A stretch of DNA of 64,000 bases from NCBI GenBank assembly GCA_002373505.1, contig DFKE01000001.1:124001-188000 (forward strand). The letters run 5' to 3'. The translations under genes and the position numbers were made by a program. The DNA is from Bacteroidales bacterium UBA3653. GTDB taxonomy: Bacteria > Bacteroidota > Bacteroidia > Bacteroidales > Paludibacteraceae. Below, piece by piece: positions 1 to 6,587 of the stretch. Below the pieces are notes generated by a model. The model was not told the origin of the DNA, did no database searches, and worked only from the letters and a program-made list of their open reading frames with translations. How positions within the stretch are numbered: position 1 is the first letter of the stretch; the number at the start of each line of letters is the position of its first letter.

Positions 1-198
1 CGCGAGTTCGACCATATCATCGCCGACATGACCGTCACCGCCCTCTTCGAGAAATCCAAAGGGCAGGGAATCGAAAACACTCCCTCGCCCTCGTGGGGAG
101 AGTCGGAGAGGGGTTGCAAGCTGCTCATCGACGGAAACCTCTATATCATCCGTCCCGATGGCACCCTCTACAACGCCCAGGGCGCAAAAGTAAAATAA
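1..198 (+). CDS. C-terminal end of a T9SS-exported InlB-repeat protein (5' truncated)
   Basis: The frame is open from the left edge and stops at TAA 196-198, so only the last 65 residues are visible. The segment IADMTVTALFEK looks like the closing strand of an InlB-type repeat. The final residues LYIIRPDGTLYNAQGAKVK match the type IX sorting tails of three other proteins in this window, which suggests a secreted or surface-attached exoprotein. The linker ENTPSPSWGESERG between repeat and tail is encoded by a GC-rich palindromic element (79-115). Function cannot be judged from this fragment. Confidence 0.75.
   Translation, partial: REFDHIIADMTVTALFEKSKGQGIENTPSPSWGESERGCKLLIDGNLYIIRPDGTLYNAQGAKVK
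79..115 (+). repeat. GC-rich palindromic element inside a coding sequence
   Basis: A copy of the CCCTCC...GGGGAG palindrome family also found in tatD, the RluA-family gene, pnuC, the HhH gene and cmk. It is read in frame and lies between the last InlB-like strand and the sorting tail. This copy is more degenerate than the one in tatD (5881-5915). Confidence 0.6.
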
Positions 199-199
199 C

Positions 200-231
200 C
201 TAGCAGCCTAGTCGTCTGGTCGTCTAGTACC
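200..231. repeat. 8-bp tandem microrepeat, intergenic
   Basis: Four 8-bp units (CTAGCAGC, CTAGTCGT, CTGGTCGT, CTAGTACC) directly after the stop codon of the upstream gene. Related AGTC/CTAG-type 9-mers occur at 13910-13953 and 49057-49105. Confidence 0.65.
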
Positions 232-245
232 CTAATCTTCCGACT

Positions 246-281
246 GAGAAAATCGTCCTTCGGGGCGATTTTTCTCTTTTT
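246..281 (+). terminator. Rho-independent terminator of the truncated exoprotein gene
   Basis: Stem GAGAAAATCGTCC (246-258), TTCG loop (259-262) and complementary arm 263-276, followed by TTTTT. The tetraloop and T-run are typical of intrinsic terminators. It separates the exoprotein gene from murF. Confidence 0.85.
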
Positions 282-282
282 A

Positions 283-314
283 TTTGCATATGTCCGATTT
301 TTGTTGTAATTTTG
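283..314 (+). promoter_or_regulatory. Promoter of murF (TTTG-20-TAATTTTG)
   Basis: TTTG at 283-286 and TAATTTTG at 307-314 with a 20-nt spacer match the Bacteroidota housekeeping promoter. The start would lie near 320, giving a leader of about 35 nt before the murF ATG at 356. Confidence 0.75.
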
Positions 315-355
315 TGCCAAAATTAGAAAATGCGCATAAATGCATCAATGCGAAA

Positions 356-1567
356 ATGAGAAAATACGAAAATTATCTTAGGGGTAAGGACTCGCTGAAT
401 GTCACAACCGACAGCCGCAAAGTGGTACCCGGATGTATCTTCGTGGCGCTGAAGGGAGAGCATTTCGACGGCAATGACTTCGTGGAGCAGGCGCGGCAGG
501 CGGGAGCGGAGTATATCATCTCCGGCGAGAACGCCCTCGCAGAGCTCCAGGACCTCGCCCGCGCCTGGAGACGAGAACTGGGACTGCCTGTACTCGGCAT
601 CACCGGAACCAACGGCAAGACGACTACCAAAGAACTCTGCGCCGCCGTATTAAGCACGCGGTATAACCTCTATTATACCCAAGGCAACCTCAACAACCAG
701 CTCGGCGTGCCGCTCACCTTGCTGAGCATCACACGCGCACACGAGATGGCGATAGTCGAGATGGGTGCCTCACATCCGGGGGATATCAAGGAACTGGTGG
801 AGATAGCCGAACCGGACTACGGACTGATCACCAACGTAGGCAAAGCACACCTGCAGGGATTCGGCTCGTTCGAAGGAGTGATGCGCACCAAAGCAGAACT
901 GTACGACTTCCTCCTTGCGCATAACGGTACCGTCTTCCGAAACGCCGACAACCCCTATCTGGAGAAGATGTATCTGTCAGCTTGCAAGGCAAGCGGTCTG
1001 TCAGTGGAACGGTCTGTCAGTGAAACGGTCTGTCAGGCGAAGCCGGTCTTATACCATACGGGCTCTATGCCGGAAGGAACGCATCTGGTTGGCGGCTACA
1101 ACGCAGAGAATATCTCCGCGGCGATAGCTGTAGGAGGCTATTTCGGTGTGAGCGAAGAGGATGCCTTAGCCGCCATACGCGCTTATATACCGTCCAACAA
1201 CCGCTCACAGCTGATGCAGACAGAGCGGAATACACTCGTGGTGGATGCCTATAACGCCAACCCAACCTCCATGACTGCGGCGATCAATGCCTTCAAGGGC
1301 GATTGTTTCATCCTCGGTGCCATGCGAGAACTGGGCGAATACAGCCATACGGAGCACCAGAACATAGTGAACATGCTGCTGGAGCGCAAGGCGGACAAAG
1401 TGCTGCTGGTGGGTAACGAATACAAAGACACCACCGCGCCTTATCCCGTCTTTGAGAACGTGGAGGCGCTCTGCGAATACCTCCAACGCGAACCACTCAG
1501 CGGATACACGGTCTTGCTCAAAGGCAGCCGCTCCAACCAACTGGAGAAAGCCATCCCCTTCCTCTAA
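356..1567 (+). CDS. murF: UDP-N-acetylmuramoyl-tripeptide--D-alanyl-D-alanine ligase MurF
   Basis: Cytoplasmic Mur ligase that adds D-Ala-D-Ala to the UDP-MurNAc-tripeptide in peptidoglycan synthesis. The N-terminal substrate domain carries TDSRKVVPGCIFVALKGE; the ATP-binding P-loop is GITGTNGKTTTKE; the central domain shows EMGASHPGDI and ITNVGKAHLQGFG; the C-terminal domain has VVDAYNANPTSM and VLLKGSRSNQLEK. ATG 356 is preferred over in-frame ATGs upstream because MRKYENYLRGKDSLNVTTDSR is where MurF homology begins; this gives 403 residues. Residues encoded by 994-1041 come from three 16-bp tandem units and look like an insertion in a surface stretch. The stop codon touches a 15-bp repeat array leading into the next gene, so the two are probably co-transcribed. 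Confidence 0.95.
   Translation: MRKYENYLRGKDSLNVTTDSRKVVPGCIFVALKGEHFDGNDFVEQARQAGAEYIISGENALAELQDLARAWRRELGLPVLGITGTNGKTTTKELCAAVLSTRYNLYYTQGNLNNQLGVPLTLLSITRAHEMAIVEMGASHPGDIKELVEIAEPDYGLITNVGKAHLQGFGSFEGVMRTKAELYDFLLAHNGTVFRNADNPYLEKMYLSACKASGLSVERSVSETVCQAKPVLYHTGSMPEGTHLVGGYNAENISAAIAVGGYFGVSEEDALAAIRAYIPSNNRSQLMQTERNTLVVDAYNANPTSMTAAINAFKGDCFILGAMRELGEYSHTEHQNIVNMLLERKADKVLLVGNEYKDTTAPYPVFENVEALCEYLQREPLSGYTVLLKGSRSNQLEKAIPFL
994..1041 (+). repeat. Three 16-bp tandem units inside murF
   Basis: Units CGGTCTGTCAGTGGAA, CGGTCTGTCAGTGAAA and CGGTCTGTCAGGCGAA are read in frame and followed by AGCCGGTCTTATA. The same words (AAGCGGTCTTACAG, GCGAAGCCGGTC) recur inside ispH at 48195-48240 and 48435-48514, so this is a dispersed family. 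Confidence 0.75.
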
Positions 1568-1610
1568 ATGGTAAATGGCCAAATTGTAAATGACTAAATG
1601 GTAAATGAAA
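1566..1610 (+). repeat. 15-bp AAATGGTAAATGACC-family array, gene junction
   Basis: Three 15-bp units (1566-1580, 1581-1595, 1596-1610) bridge the murF stop and the next start codon; the ATG at 1605 lies inside unit 3. Each unit contains ATGs. The same family is at 3667-3722, 3976-4035, 5708-5740 and about 49795-49825. Confidence 0.85.
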
Positions 1611-2486
1611 AAGAGTATAGTTTATATCGTTTTTGCCGTCCTGCTTGTGTTAGTGGCAGTACTGGCATACCTGTTCCTGAACCAACGTCAGGAACTGAAC
1701 GAGATGGTAGAGCAAATGACCATCGAGAAAGAAGAGTTGGAGAACGAGTACGAGGATCTGGCTATCCAGTTTGACGGCTATCAGAATATGGACATCCGCA
1801 ACGATAGTCTGCAGGATCTCCTGAGCCGTGAGCAGCAACGCGTCCAGGACCTGCTGGAGGAACTGCGCCAGACCAAAGCCTCCAACGCACGGCGTATCTC
1901 CGAACTGAAAAAAGAGTTGGCTACCGTACGCGCGGTGATGAAGGACTATGTGCGCCAGATCGATTCGCTTAATGCTACCAACGCGCGTCTGACCATGGAA
2001 AACCGACAAGTGAAAGAGGAGAACCAACTGGTCCGTACACGCAACGAGGAACTGACCCAAGCGAACACCGAACTGACGGAGACGGTCACGCGCGCCGCCA
2101 TGCTGGAGATGACTTCATGCAACCTGACCATGCTCAACAAGAAGGACAAAAAGACACGGATGGTGAGCCATGTGCGCAAACTGCAGTTCGATTTCGTGAT
2201 TGCCAAGAACATCACATGCACACCCGGAATCAAAGACCTCTACGCACGCGTCATCACGCCCGCCGGAGTTTTGATAGGGGAGGAAGAGAACAAACTGTTC
2301 CCCTTCGAGAGCGGAGAGGTGCCTTATTCCATGATGCAGCAGATTGAGTACTCCGGCGAAGCATACACCGGCACATGCTATTGCCCCCTGGGAGAAGACC
2401 CGGAGATAGAGAAAGGATTCTATACCGTCGATTTCTTCTGCGAGGGAAACCTCATCGGCTCCTTCCCCTTCCAACTCAAAAAATAA
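1605..2486 (+). CDS. Conserved coiled-coil inner-membrane protein of unknown function
   Basis: 293 residues. A short basic N-terminus is followed by one membrane helix (about residues 4-26), then a long coiled coil rich in Glu, Gln, Leu and Arg (about 27-165), then a globular C-terminal domain (about 175-293) containing VSHVRKLQFDFVIAKN. Topology suggests an anchored protein with the coil and domain outside the membrane. I do not recognise a named family; this layout is common among Bacteroidales hypothetical proteins. It starts 37 nt after murF, from an ATG within the 15-bp repeat array, so it is probably in the same transcript. Function unknown. Confidence 0.85.
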   Translation: MKKSIVYIVFAVLLVLVAVLAYLFLNQRQELNEMVEQMTIEKEELENEYEDLAIQFDGYQNMDIRNDSLQDLLSREQQRVQDLLEELRQTKASNARRISELKKELATVRAVMKDYVRQIDSLNATNARLTMENRQVKEENQLVRTRNEELTQANTELTETVTRAAMLEMTSCNLTMLNKKDKKTRMVSHVRKLQFDFVIAKNITCTPGIKDLYARVITPAGVLIGEEENKLFPFESGEVPYSMMQQIEYSGEAYTGTCYCPLGEDPEIEKGFYTVDFFCEGNLIGSFPFQLKK

Positions 2487-2515
2487 GGCGGAAAGTGAAA
2501 AAAAGTGCTAAAAAA

Positions 2516-2547
2516 TTTGCGTATGTGCGAATTTTGTAGTACCTTTG
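2516..2547 (+). promoter_or_regulatory. Promoter of tRNA-Ser(UGA)
   Basis: TTTG 2516-2519, 20-nt spacer, TACCTTTG 2540-2547; the tRNA begins 12 nt further on. Confidence 0.8.
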
Positions 2548-2558
2548 CACCCGCTTTT

Positions 2559-2643
2559 GGAAAGATGGCAGAGTGGTCTATTGCGTCGGTCTTGAAAACC
2601 GAAGTACTGAAAGGTACCGGGGGTTCGAATCCCTCTCTTTCCG
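2559..2643 (+). tRNA. tRNA-Ser (anticodon UGA)
   Basis: Acceptor arm GGAAAGA pairs with TCTTTCC (2636-2642), followed by discriminator G; CCA is not encoded. The anticodon stem TCGGT/ACCGA encloses loop CTTGAAA, giving UGA. A long variable arm, typical of serine tRNAs, and a TTCGAAT T-loop are present. It has its own promoter and is followed by a structured repeat (2644-2779). Confidence 0.95.
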
Positions 2644-2779
2644 CAAGACTTTGTTGGAGTTTGTCTGGCCAAGTTTGCTTGAGCTAGCAAACAACTACAA
2701 AGGATTGCACAGGATGCCCGTGGCAGACTGTGGGGATTCGGGGGAATTGCAAAGCAAGGCGGCGTCCGAATCCCGGGAA
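2644..2779 (+). repeat. tRNA-Ser-trailing structured element, copy A
   Basis: This stretch between the tRNA and the next gene has no convincing gene but three hairpins: GTTTGCT/AGCAAAC (2673-2692), CACAG/CTGTG with an inner GCC/GGC (2708-2732), and GGGATTCGG/CCGAATCCC (2733-2774). Two more copies follow tRNA-Ser(GGA) at 6279-6399 and 6408-6528. The hairpins persist while bases change: the first stem is GTAAGC/GCTTAC in the other copies, and the inner loop of the second changes. No promoter of its own is seen, so it would be transcribed with the tRNA. Confidence 0.7.
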
Positions 2780-2789
2780 TAATTAGCTG

Positions 2790-3992
2790 ATGATGAAAGA
2801 ATTTTCTATGCTCGCCAAGACCTTCAAGGGATTGGAGGAAGTATTAGCGCAGGAACTGATAGAACTCGGCGCAAACGACGTGCTCATCGAAAGACGAGCC
2901 GTTTCTTTTAAAGGGGATAAGGCTCTGCTTTATCGCGCTAACCTCTGTCTGCGTACCGCCTTGCGCGTCTTGGTGCCGGTTATCTCGTTCAAAACAAAAA
3001 ATACCGACGGACTCTACGAGCAACTGAAACGTTTGGACTGGAGCCGCTATATGACGGAGGACACCTCCTTTGCCATTGACGCTACGGTCTATAGCGAGAC
3101 CTTTCGCAACAGCCTTTTCGTCACCTATCGCGTCAAAGACGCTATTGCCGACTATTGGAGTCAGAAAACAGGCAAGCGTCCCAATGTGAGCACACGCGAA
3201 CCGGACCTGCTGGTCAATGTACATATAGCGAACGAGCAGGTGACGGTCTCGCTCGACAGCTCCGGAGAGAGCCTCCATAAGCGCGGCTACCGCGTCGCTA
3301 CTACCGAAGCACCTATCAACGAAGTGCTGGCGGCTGGGATGCTGCTGATGGCGGGATGGAAAGGACAGTCGGATTTCTACGACCCTATGTGCGGCTCGGG
3401 TACCCTACTGATCGAAGCCGCACTCATAGCGCGTAACATAGCCCCCGGAGTATTCCGACAGTCCTTCGCCTTTGAGAAATGGAAGGATTTCGACGCAGAG
3501 CTATGGAACGATATATACAATGACGACTCCGCTGAACGCGATTTTAACCATCATATATACGGCTCCGACGCTTCCTTCTATGCCATACAGCAGGCAGCGA
3601 AGAATGTCAAATCCGCCGGTGTGCAGAAGGATATCGACCTCCGGCAGATCCGCATGGAGGAGATCAAAATGGTAAATGACCAAATAAATGCCCAAATGGT
3701 AAATGACCAAATGGTAAATGGCAAGATGCTCGTGATGCTCAACCCTCCCTACGGCGAACGCCTGGCGTCCAACAAGGACATGGAGGAACTCTATGCTAAA
3801 ATAGGCACGGCGCTCAAACACCAATTTACCGGTGCTACGGCGTGGATCATTTCCTCCAATGCCGCGGCAATGAAATGTATCGGACTCAAGCCCTCGAAGA
3901 AATACCGTCTCCTGAACGGAGAACTGGACTGCCAGTTTAACCGTTATGACCTGTTTGCAGGCAAACGAAACGACCAAATGGTAAATGAATAA
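2790..3992 (+). CDS. THUMP-domain RNA methyltransferase, RlmL/YpsC-like
   Basis: 400 residues. A THUMP RNA-binding domain (about residues 5-160) is followed by a Rossmann methyltransferase domain with FYDPMCGSGTLLIEAA (AdoMet site) and NPPYGER (catalytic motif IV). The family methylates guanine N2 in 23S rRNA (RlmL-type) in the cytoplasm; exact target not assignable. Just before NPPYGER the protein reads KMVNDQINAQMVNDQMVNGK, encoded by 15-bp repeats at 3667-3722, an apparent in-frame insertion. The last residues NDQMVNE are also repeat-encoded, and the TAA (3990-3992) abuts the queA ATG with no gap, suggesting translational coupling. Confidence 0.88.
   Translation: MMKEFSMLAKTFKGLEEVLAQELIELGANDVLIERRAVSFKGDKALLYRANLCLRTALRVLVPVISFKTKNTDGLYEQLKRLDWSRYMTEDTSFAIDATVYSETFRNSLFVTYRVKDAIADYWSQKTGKRPNVSTREPDLLVNVHIANEQVTVSLDSSGESLHKRGYRVATTEAPINEVLAAGMLLMAGWKGQSDFYDPMCGSGTLLIEAALIARNIAPGVFRQSFAFEKWKDFDAELWNDIYNDDSAERDFNHHIYGSDASFYAIQQAAKNVKSAGVQKDIDLRQIRMEEIKMVNDQINAQMVNDQMVNGKMLVMLNPPYGERLASNKDMEELYAKIGTALKHQFTGATAWIISSNAAAMKCIGLKPSKKYRLLNGELDCQFNRYDLFAGKRNDQMVNE
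3667..3722 (+). repeat. 15-bp AAATGGTAAATGACC-family array inside the methyltransferase gene
   Basis: About four units, one degenerate, read in frame as MVNDQ-type repeats just ahead of catalytic motif NPPY. Same family as 1566-1610, 3976-4035 and 5708-5740. Confidence 0.85.
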
Positions 3993-4035
3993 ATGGTAAA
4001 TGACCAAATGGTAAATGACCAAATGGTAAATAAAC
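3976..4035 (+). repeat. 15-bp array spanning the methyltransferase stop and queA start
   Basis: Four exact-length 15-bp units (3976-3990, 3991-4005, 4006-4020, 4021-4035). The upstream stop lies in unit 1 and possible queA ATGs lie in units 2, 3 and 4. Confidence 0.9.
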
Positions 4036-5240
4036 CCCTCTATATAGCGGATTATAATTATCCCCTGCCGGACGAACGGATTGCCAAATACCCGTTGGCG
4101 GAACGCGACCATAGCAAACTGCTGGTCTACCGGAACGGGAATGTGAGTGAGGACCTTTTCTACAACGTGGGGGACTACATCGCACCCCACTCACTCCTTA
4201 TATATAATAATACGCGGGTGATTCAGGCGCGTCTGGAGTTCCATAAGCCTACCGGCGCACGTATCGAGGTTTTCTGCCTGGAGCCGCTGGAGCCGCATGA
4301 CTACCAGCTTTCGCTTTCCTCCACATCCGGATGTACATGGAAATGTATGGTGGGTAACGCCAAGAAATGGCATGACGAGGCGGTGGAACTGAAAGTGGGG
4401 GCATACACATTGCGTGCTTATAAAGAGCAGACAATGGGCAACACCTTCGCCGTCCGCTTTGAATGGGATGACAACCGTGTCTCTTTCGCCGAGATACTGG
4501 ATGCCGCCGGCGAACTGCCTATCCCTCCGTATCTCAACCGCAAAACCGAGGAGAGCGACAAGACAACCTACCAGACCGTCTATTCGCGTATCAAAGGATC
4601 GGTGGCGGCGCCTACCGCCGGGCTGCATTTTACGGAGAAGGTGCTGAATGACCTCCGAAACCGAGGTATAGAGACCGATGAGGTGACGCTACATGTGGGA
4701 GCCGGAACATTCCTCCCCGTCAAGACTGCAGACGCCAACGAGCATACCATGCATACGGAGATTATTGCCGTACCCAAAGCCGCTATCGGACATATCATTG
4801 CCAAACTCGGCAGGATAGTGGCGGTAGGCACAACATCCATGCGCACCCTGGAGAGCCTCTATTTTATCGGATGCCAGTTACGGAATACCGATCAGTCGGA
4901 ATACCGGCACGTGGATAACATCCATGTCTCGCAGTTCGAACCCTATGAGAAGGAATACCCGCTCTCCACGCAGGAAGCGCTGGCGGCGATACTCGACTAT
5001 CTGGAGGCTACAGGCCAGACCACACTCCATGCCGACACGCAGATAATGATCAAACCCGGATATACATTCCATGTGGTGGACCAGCTTATCACCAATTTCC
5101 ATCAACCGCAGTCAACGCTCCTGTTGCTCGTCAGTGCTTTTGTAGGCGGAGACTGGCATACCATTTACGACTATGCCCTCTCGCATGACTTCCGCTTCCT
5201 CAGTTATGGAGACAGCTCTATCCTCAATCATAAATCATAA
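3993..5240 (+). CDS. queA: S-adenosylmethionine:tRNA ribosyltransferase-isomerase QueA
   Basis: Transfers and isomerises the ribosyl part of AdoMet onto preQ1 in tRNA to give epoxyqueuosine. Recognised by PDERIAKYPLAERDHSKLLV, LLIYNNTRVIQAR, VAAPTAGLHFTE, LHVGAGTFLPVK and NFHQPQSTLLLLVSAFVG. At 415 residues it fits the longer Bacteroidota form. The first ten residues MVNDQMVNDQ are repeat-encoded; translation could begin at any of three in-frame ATGs (3993, 4008, 4023), and MVNKPLYIADYNYPL from 4023 is the likeliest ancestral start. It abuts the upstream methyltransferase; tatD follows after a 31-bp tandem repeat, so the three tRNA/rRNA/DNA-metabolism genes form one operon. Confidence 0.93.
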   Translation: MVNDQMVNDQMVNKPLYIADYNYPLPDERIAKYPLAERDHSKLLVYRNGNVSEDLFYNVGDYIAPHSLLIYNNTRVIQARLEFHKPTGARIEVFCLEPLEPHDYQLSLSSTSGCTWKCMVGNAKKWHDEAVELKVGAYTLRAYKEQTMGNTFAVRFEWDDNRVSFAEILDAAGELPIPPYLNRKTEESDKTTYQTVYSRIKGSVAAPTAGLHFTEKVLNDLRNRGIETDEVTLHVGAGTFLPVKTADANEHTMHTEIIAVPKAAIGHIIAKLGRIVAVGTTSMRTLESLYFIGCQLRNTDQSEYRHVDNIHVSQFEPYEKEYPLSTQEALAAILDYLEATGQTTLHADTQIMIKPGYTFHVVDQLITNFHQPQSTLLLLVSAFVGGDWHTIYDYALSHDFRFLSYGDSSILNHKS

Positions 5241-5271
5241 ATTCTCAATTCTCAATTCTCAATTCTCAATT
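5241..5271 (+). repeat. 7-bp ATTCTCA tandem array between queA and tatD
   Basis: Four heptamers fill the whole gap from the queA stop to the tatD ATG at 5272. Confidence 0.9.
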
Positions 5272-6090
5272 ATGATTGATACCCATATCCATATAGACGA
5301 AGAAGCCTACGCTCCGGACCGCGAGGAGGTGATCGCCCGTCAGCGGGAGAGCGGGGTGGAAGGCATGATCGTGCCGGGCGTGAACGCTGCGTCGGTAGCT
5401 TCGGTGATGGAGGTCTGCCGTACCCATCCCGGCTATTGCTATCCGGCGTTGGGGCTGCACCCGGAGGACGTCAAGGACGATTGGGAGACACAACTGGCGG
5501 TTGTCGAGAACGCTATTCGTGCCCACCGGAGCGAACTGGTGGCCGTCGGCGAGATAGGACTCGACTACTATTGGGACAAGACCTACAAAGAGGAGCAGAA
5601 AGAGGTGCTGCGCCGCCAGCTGCTCCTGGCGCACGAACTGAACCTGCCGGTTATTCTCCATAACCGAGAAGCAACGGAGGACTGTCTGCGTATACTGAAA
5701 GAAATCCAAATGGTAAATGGTAAATGTCCAAATAGTAAATTAACTGGGGTCTTCCATTGCTTCAACGGAAGCCGCGAGACGGCACGGCAGATTTTGGATA
5801 TGGGGTTTTACCTCGGTATAGGAGGCGTGATCACGTTCAAGAACTGCAAACTGGCGGACACGCTGGCGGAATTGAATACAACTCCCTCCCTTAGGGGGAG
5901 GGTTGGGGAGAGGTTGCTACTGGAGACCGACGGACCCTATATGGCACCGGTCCCTCACCGCGGACAACGTAACGAAAGCAGGTTGATGAGCTATGTCGCG
6001 GAGAAGTTGGCGGAAGTGTATGATTGCACCGTTGAAGAAATAATTACGGCGACAACTAATAATGCAAAACGCCTTTTTGGCATAAAATAA
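5272..6090 (+). CDS. tatD: TatD-family metal-dependent hydrolase (DNase)
   Basis: TIM-barrel metallohydrolase of the TatD family, cytoplasmic, implicated in 3'-5' DNA processing. Metal ligands are visible: HxH in MIDTHIHIDEEAY, Glu in GEIGLDYYWD, His in VILHNREA, His in FHCFNGSRE and Asp in ETDGPY. ATG 5272 is chosen because homology begins at MIDTHIHID; an open frame extends upstream into queA but is a read-through. Two in-frame insertions are suspected: IQMVNGKCPNSKLTG (15-bp family, 5708-5740) and TTPSLRGRVGER (GC-rich palindrome, 5881-5915), both between conserved blocks, so they probably form loops. Confidence 0.92.
   Translation: MIDTHIHIDEEAYAPDREEVIARQRESGVEGMIVPGVNAASVASVMEVCRTHPGYCYPALGLHPEDVKDDWETQLAVVENAIRAHRSELVAVGEIGLDYYWDKTYKEEQKEVLRRQLLLAHELNLPVILHNREATEDCLRILKEIQMVNGKCPNSKLTGVFHCFNGSRETARQILDMGFYLGIGGVITFKNCKLADTLAELNTTPSLRGRVGERLLLETDGPYMAPVPHRGQRNESRLMSYVAEKLAEVYDCTVEEIITATTNNAKRLFGIK
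5708..5740 (+). repeat. AAATGGTAAATG-family repeat inside tatD
   Basis: Degenerate copy of the 15-bp family, in frame, between the HNREA and FHCF motifs. Confidence 0.75.
5881..5915 (+). repeat. GC-rich palindromic element inside tatD
   Basis: CCCTCCCTTAGGGGGAGGG palindrome followed by TTGGGGAGAGG, read in frame as TPSLRGRVGERL. Best-formed plus-strand copy of this family in the window. Confidence 0.85.
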
Positions 6091-6120
6091 CGAAAAAAAA
6101 CACAAAAAAAAGCGCAAACT

Positions 6121-6152
6121 CTTGCGTATTTGCGAAAAAAGCAGTACTTTTG
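6121..6152 (+). promoter_or_regulatory. Promoter of tRNA-Ser(GGA)
   Basis: CTTG 6121-6124, 20-nt spacer, TACTTTTG 6145-6152; the tRNA begins 25 nt later. Confidence 0.75.
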
Positions 6153-6177
6153 TACCCGATTAGCGAAAAATCGCGAA

Positions 6178-6265
6178 GGAGAGATGCTCGAGTGGTTGAA
6201 GAGGCACGCCTGGAAAGCGTGTAAACGCCAAAAGTGTTTCCGGGGTTCGAATCCCCGTCTCTCCG
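6178..6265 (+). tRNA. tRNA-Ser (anticodon GGA)
   Basis: Acceptor GGAGAGA pairs with TCTCTCC (6258-6264), discriminator G at 6265, no encoded CCA. The anticodon stem CACGC/GCGTG encloses CTGGAAA, giving GGA. Long variable arm and TTCGAAT T-loop present. Its last 16-17 nt are repeated at 6523-6539. Confidence 0.95.
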
Positions 6266-6278
6266 CAAAGATTTTGCT

Positions 6279-6399
6279 GCAAGCCGCGGAGGTAAGCTTG
6301 CTTACAAACGCGGATTGGAGCAAAAGATTTGCACAGGATGCCTCCGGCAGACTGTGGGGATTCGGGGGAATGCAAAGCAGGCGGCGTCCGAATTCCCGT
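6279..6399 (+). repeat. tRNA-Ser-trailing structured element, copy B
   Basis: A 121-bp unit repeated at 6408-6528 with a single difference (period 129 bp). Hairpins: GTAAGC/GCTTAC (6292-6305), CACAG/CTGTG with inner GCC/GGC, and ATTCGG/CCGAAT. Open frames through it exist on both strands, but the copy after tRNA-Ser(UGA) does not keep the same reading frame, so I treat it as non-coding. Confidence 0.75.
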
Positions 6400-6407
6400 G
6401 GAGAGTT

Positions 6408-6528
6408 GCAAGCCGCGGAGGTAAGCTTGCTTACAAACGCGGATTGGAGCAAAAGATTTGCACAGGATGCCTCCGGCAGACTGTGGGGATTCGGGGGAAT
6501 GCGAAGCAGGCGGCGTCCGAATTCCCGT
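6408..6528 (+). repeat. tRNA-Ser-trailing structured element, copy C
   Basis: Second tandem copy of the 121-bp unit. Its end runs into CCCGTCTCTCCGCAAA (to 6539), a duplicate of the tRNA-Ser(GGA) 3' end. Between this and the exbB start at 6588 I see only AT-rich leader sequence. Confidence 0.75.
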
Positions 6529-6587
6529 CTCTCCGCAAAAGGAAAACACAAATAAACACAAATAACTTAAATTAATTTATTATTCTC

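Noticed and set aside
994..1041. Diversity-generating retroelement template/variable repeat pair
   Set aside because: The repeats are short tandem units in a cytoplasmic enzyme, without a reverse transcriptase or adenine-biased variation.
3667..4035. CRISPR array suggested by repeated 15-bp units
   Set aside because: Units are directly adjacent with no unique spacers, are within coding sequence, and no cas genes are in the window.
2559..6539. Prophage or integrative element at the serine tRNAs
   Set aside because: Only 270 bp are bracketed by the tRNA 3'-end duplication and no integrase or phage genes lie between; the genes between the two tRNAs are ordinary housekeeping genes.
6130..6575. 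Protein-coding genes over the tRNA-Ser(GGA) and its trailing repeats
   Set aside because: The frames run through the tRNA and two tandem copies, and copy A after the other tRNA does not preserve the reading frame; the RNA hairpins explain the sequence better.
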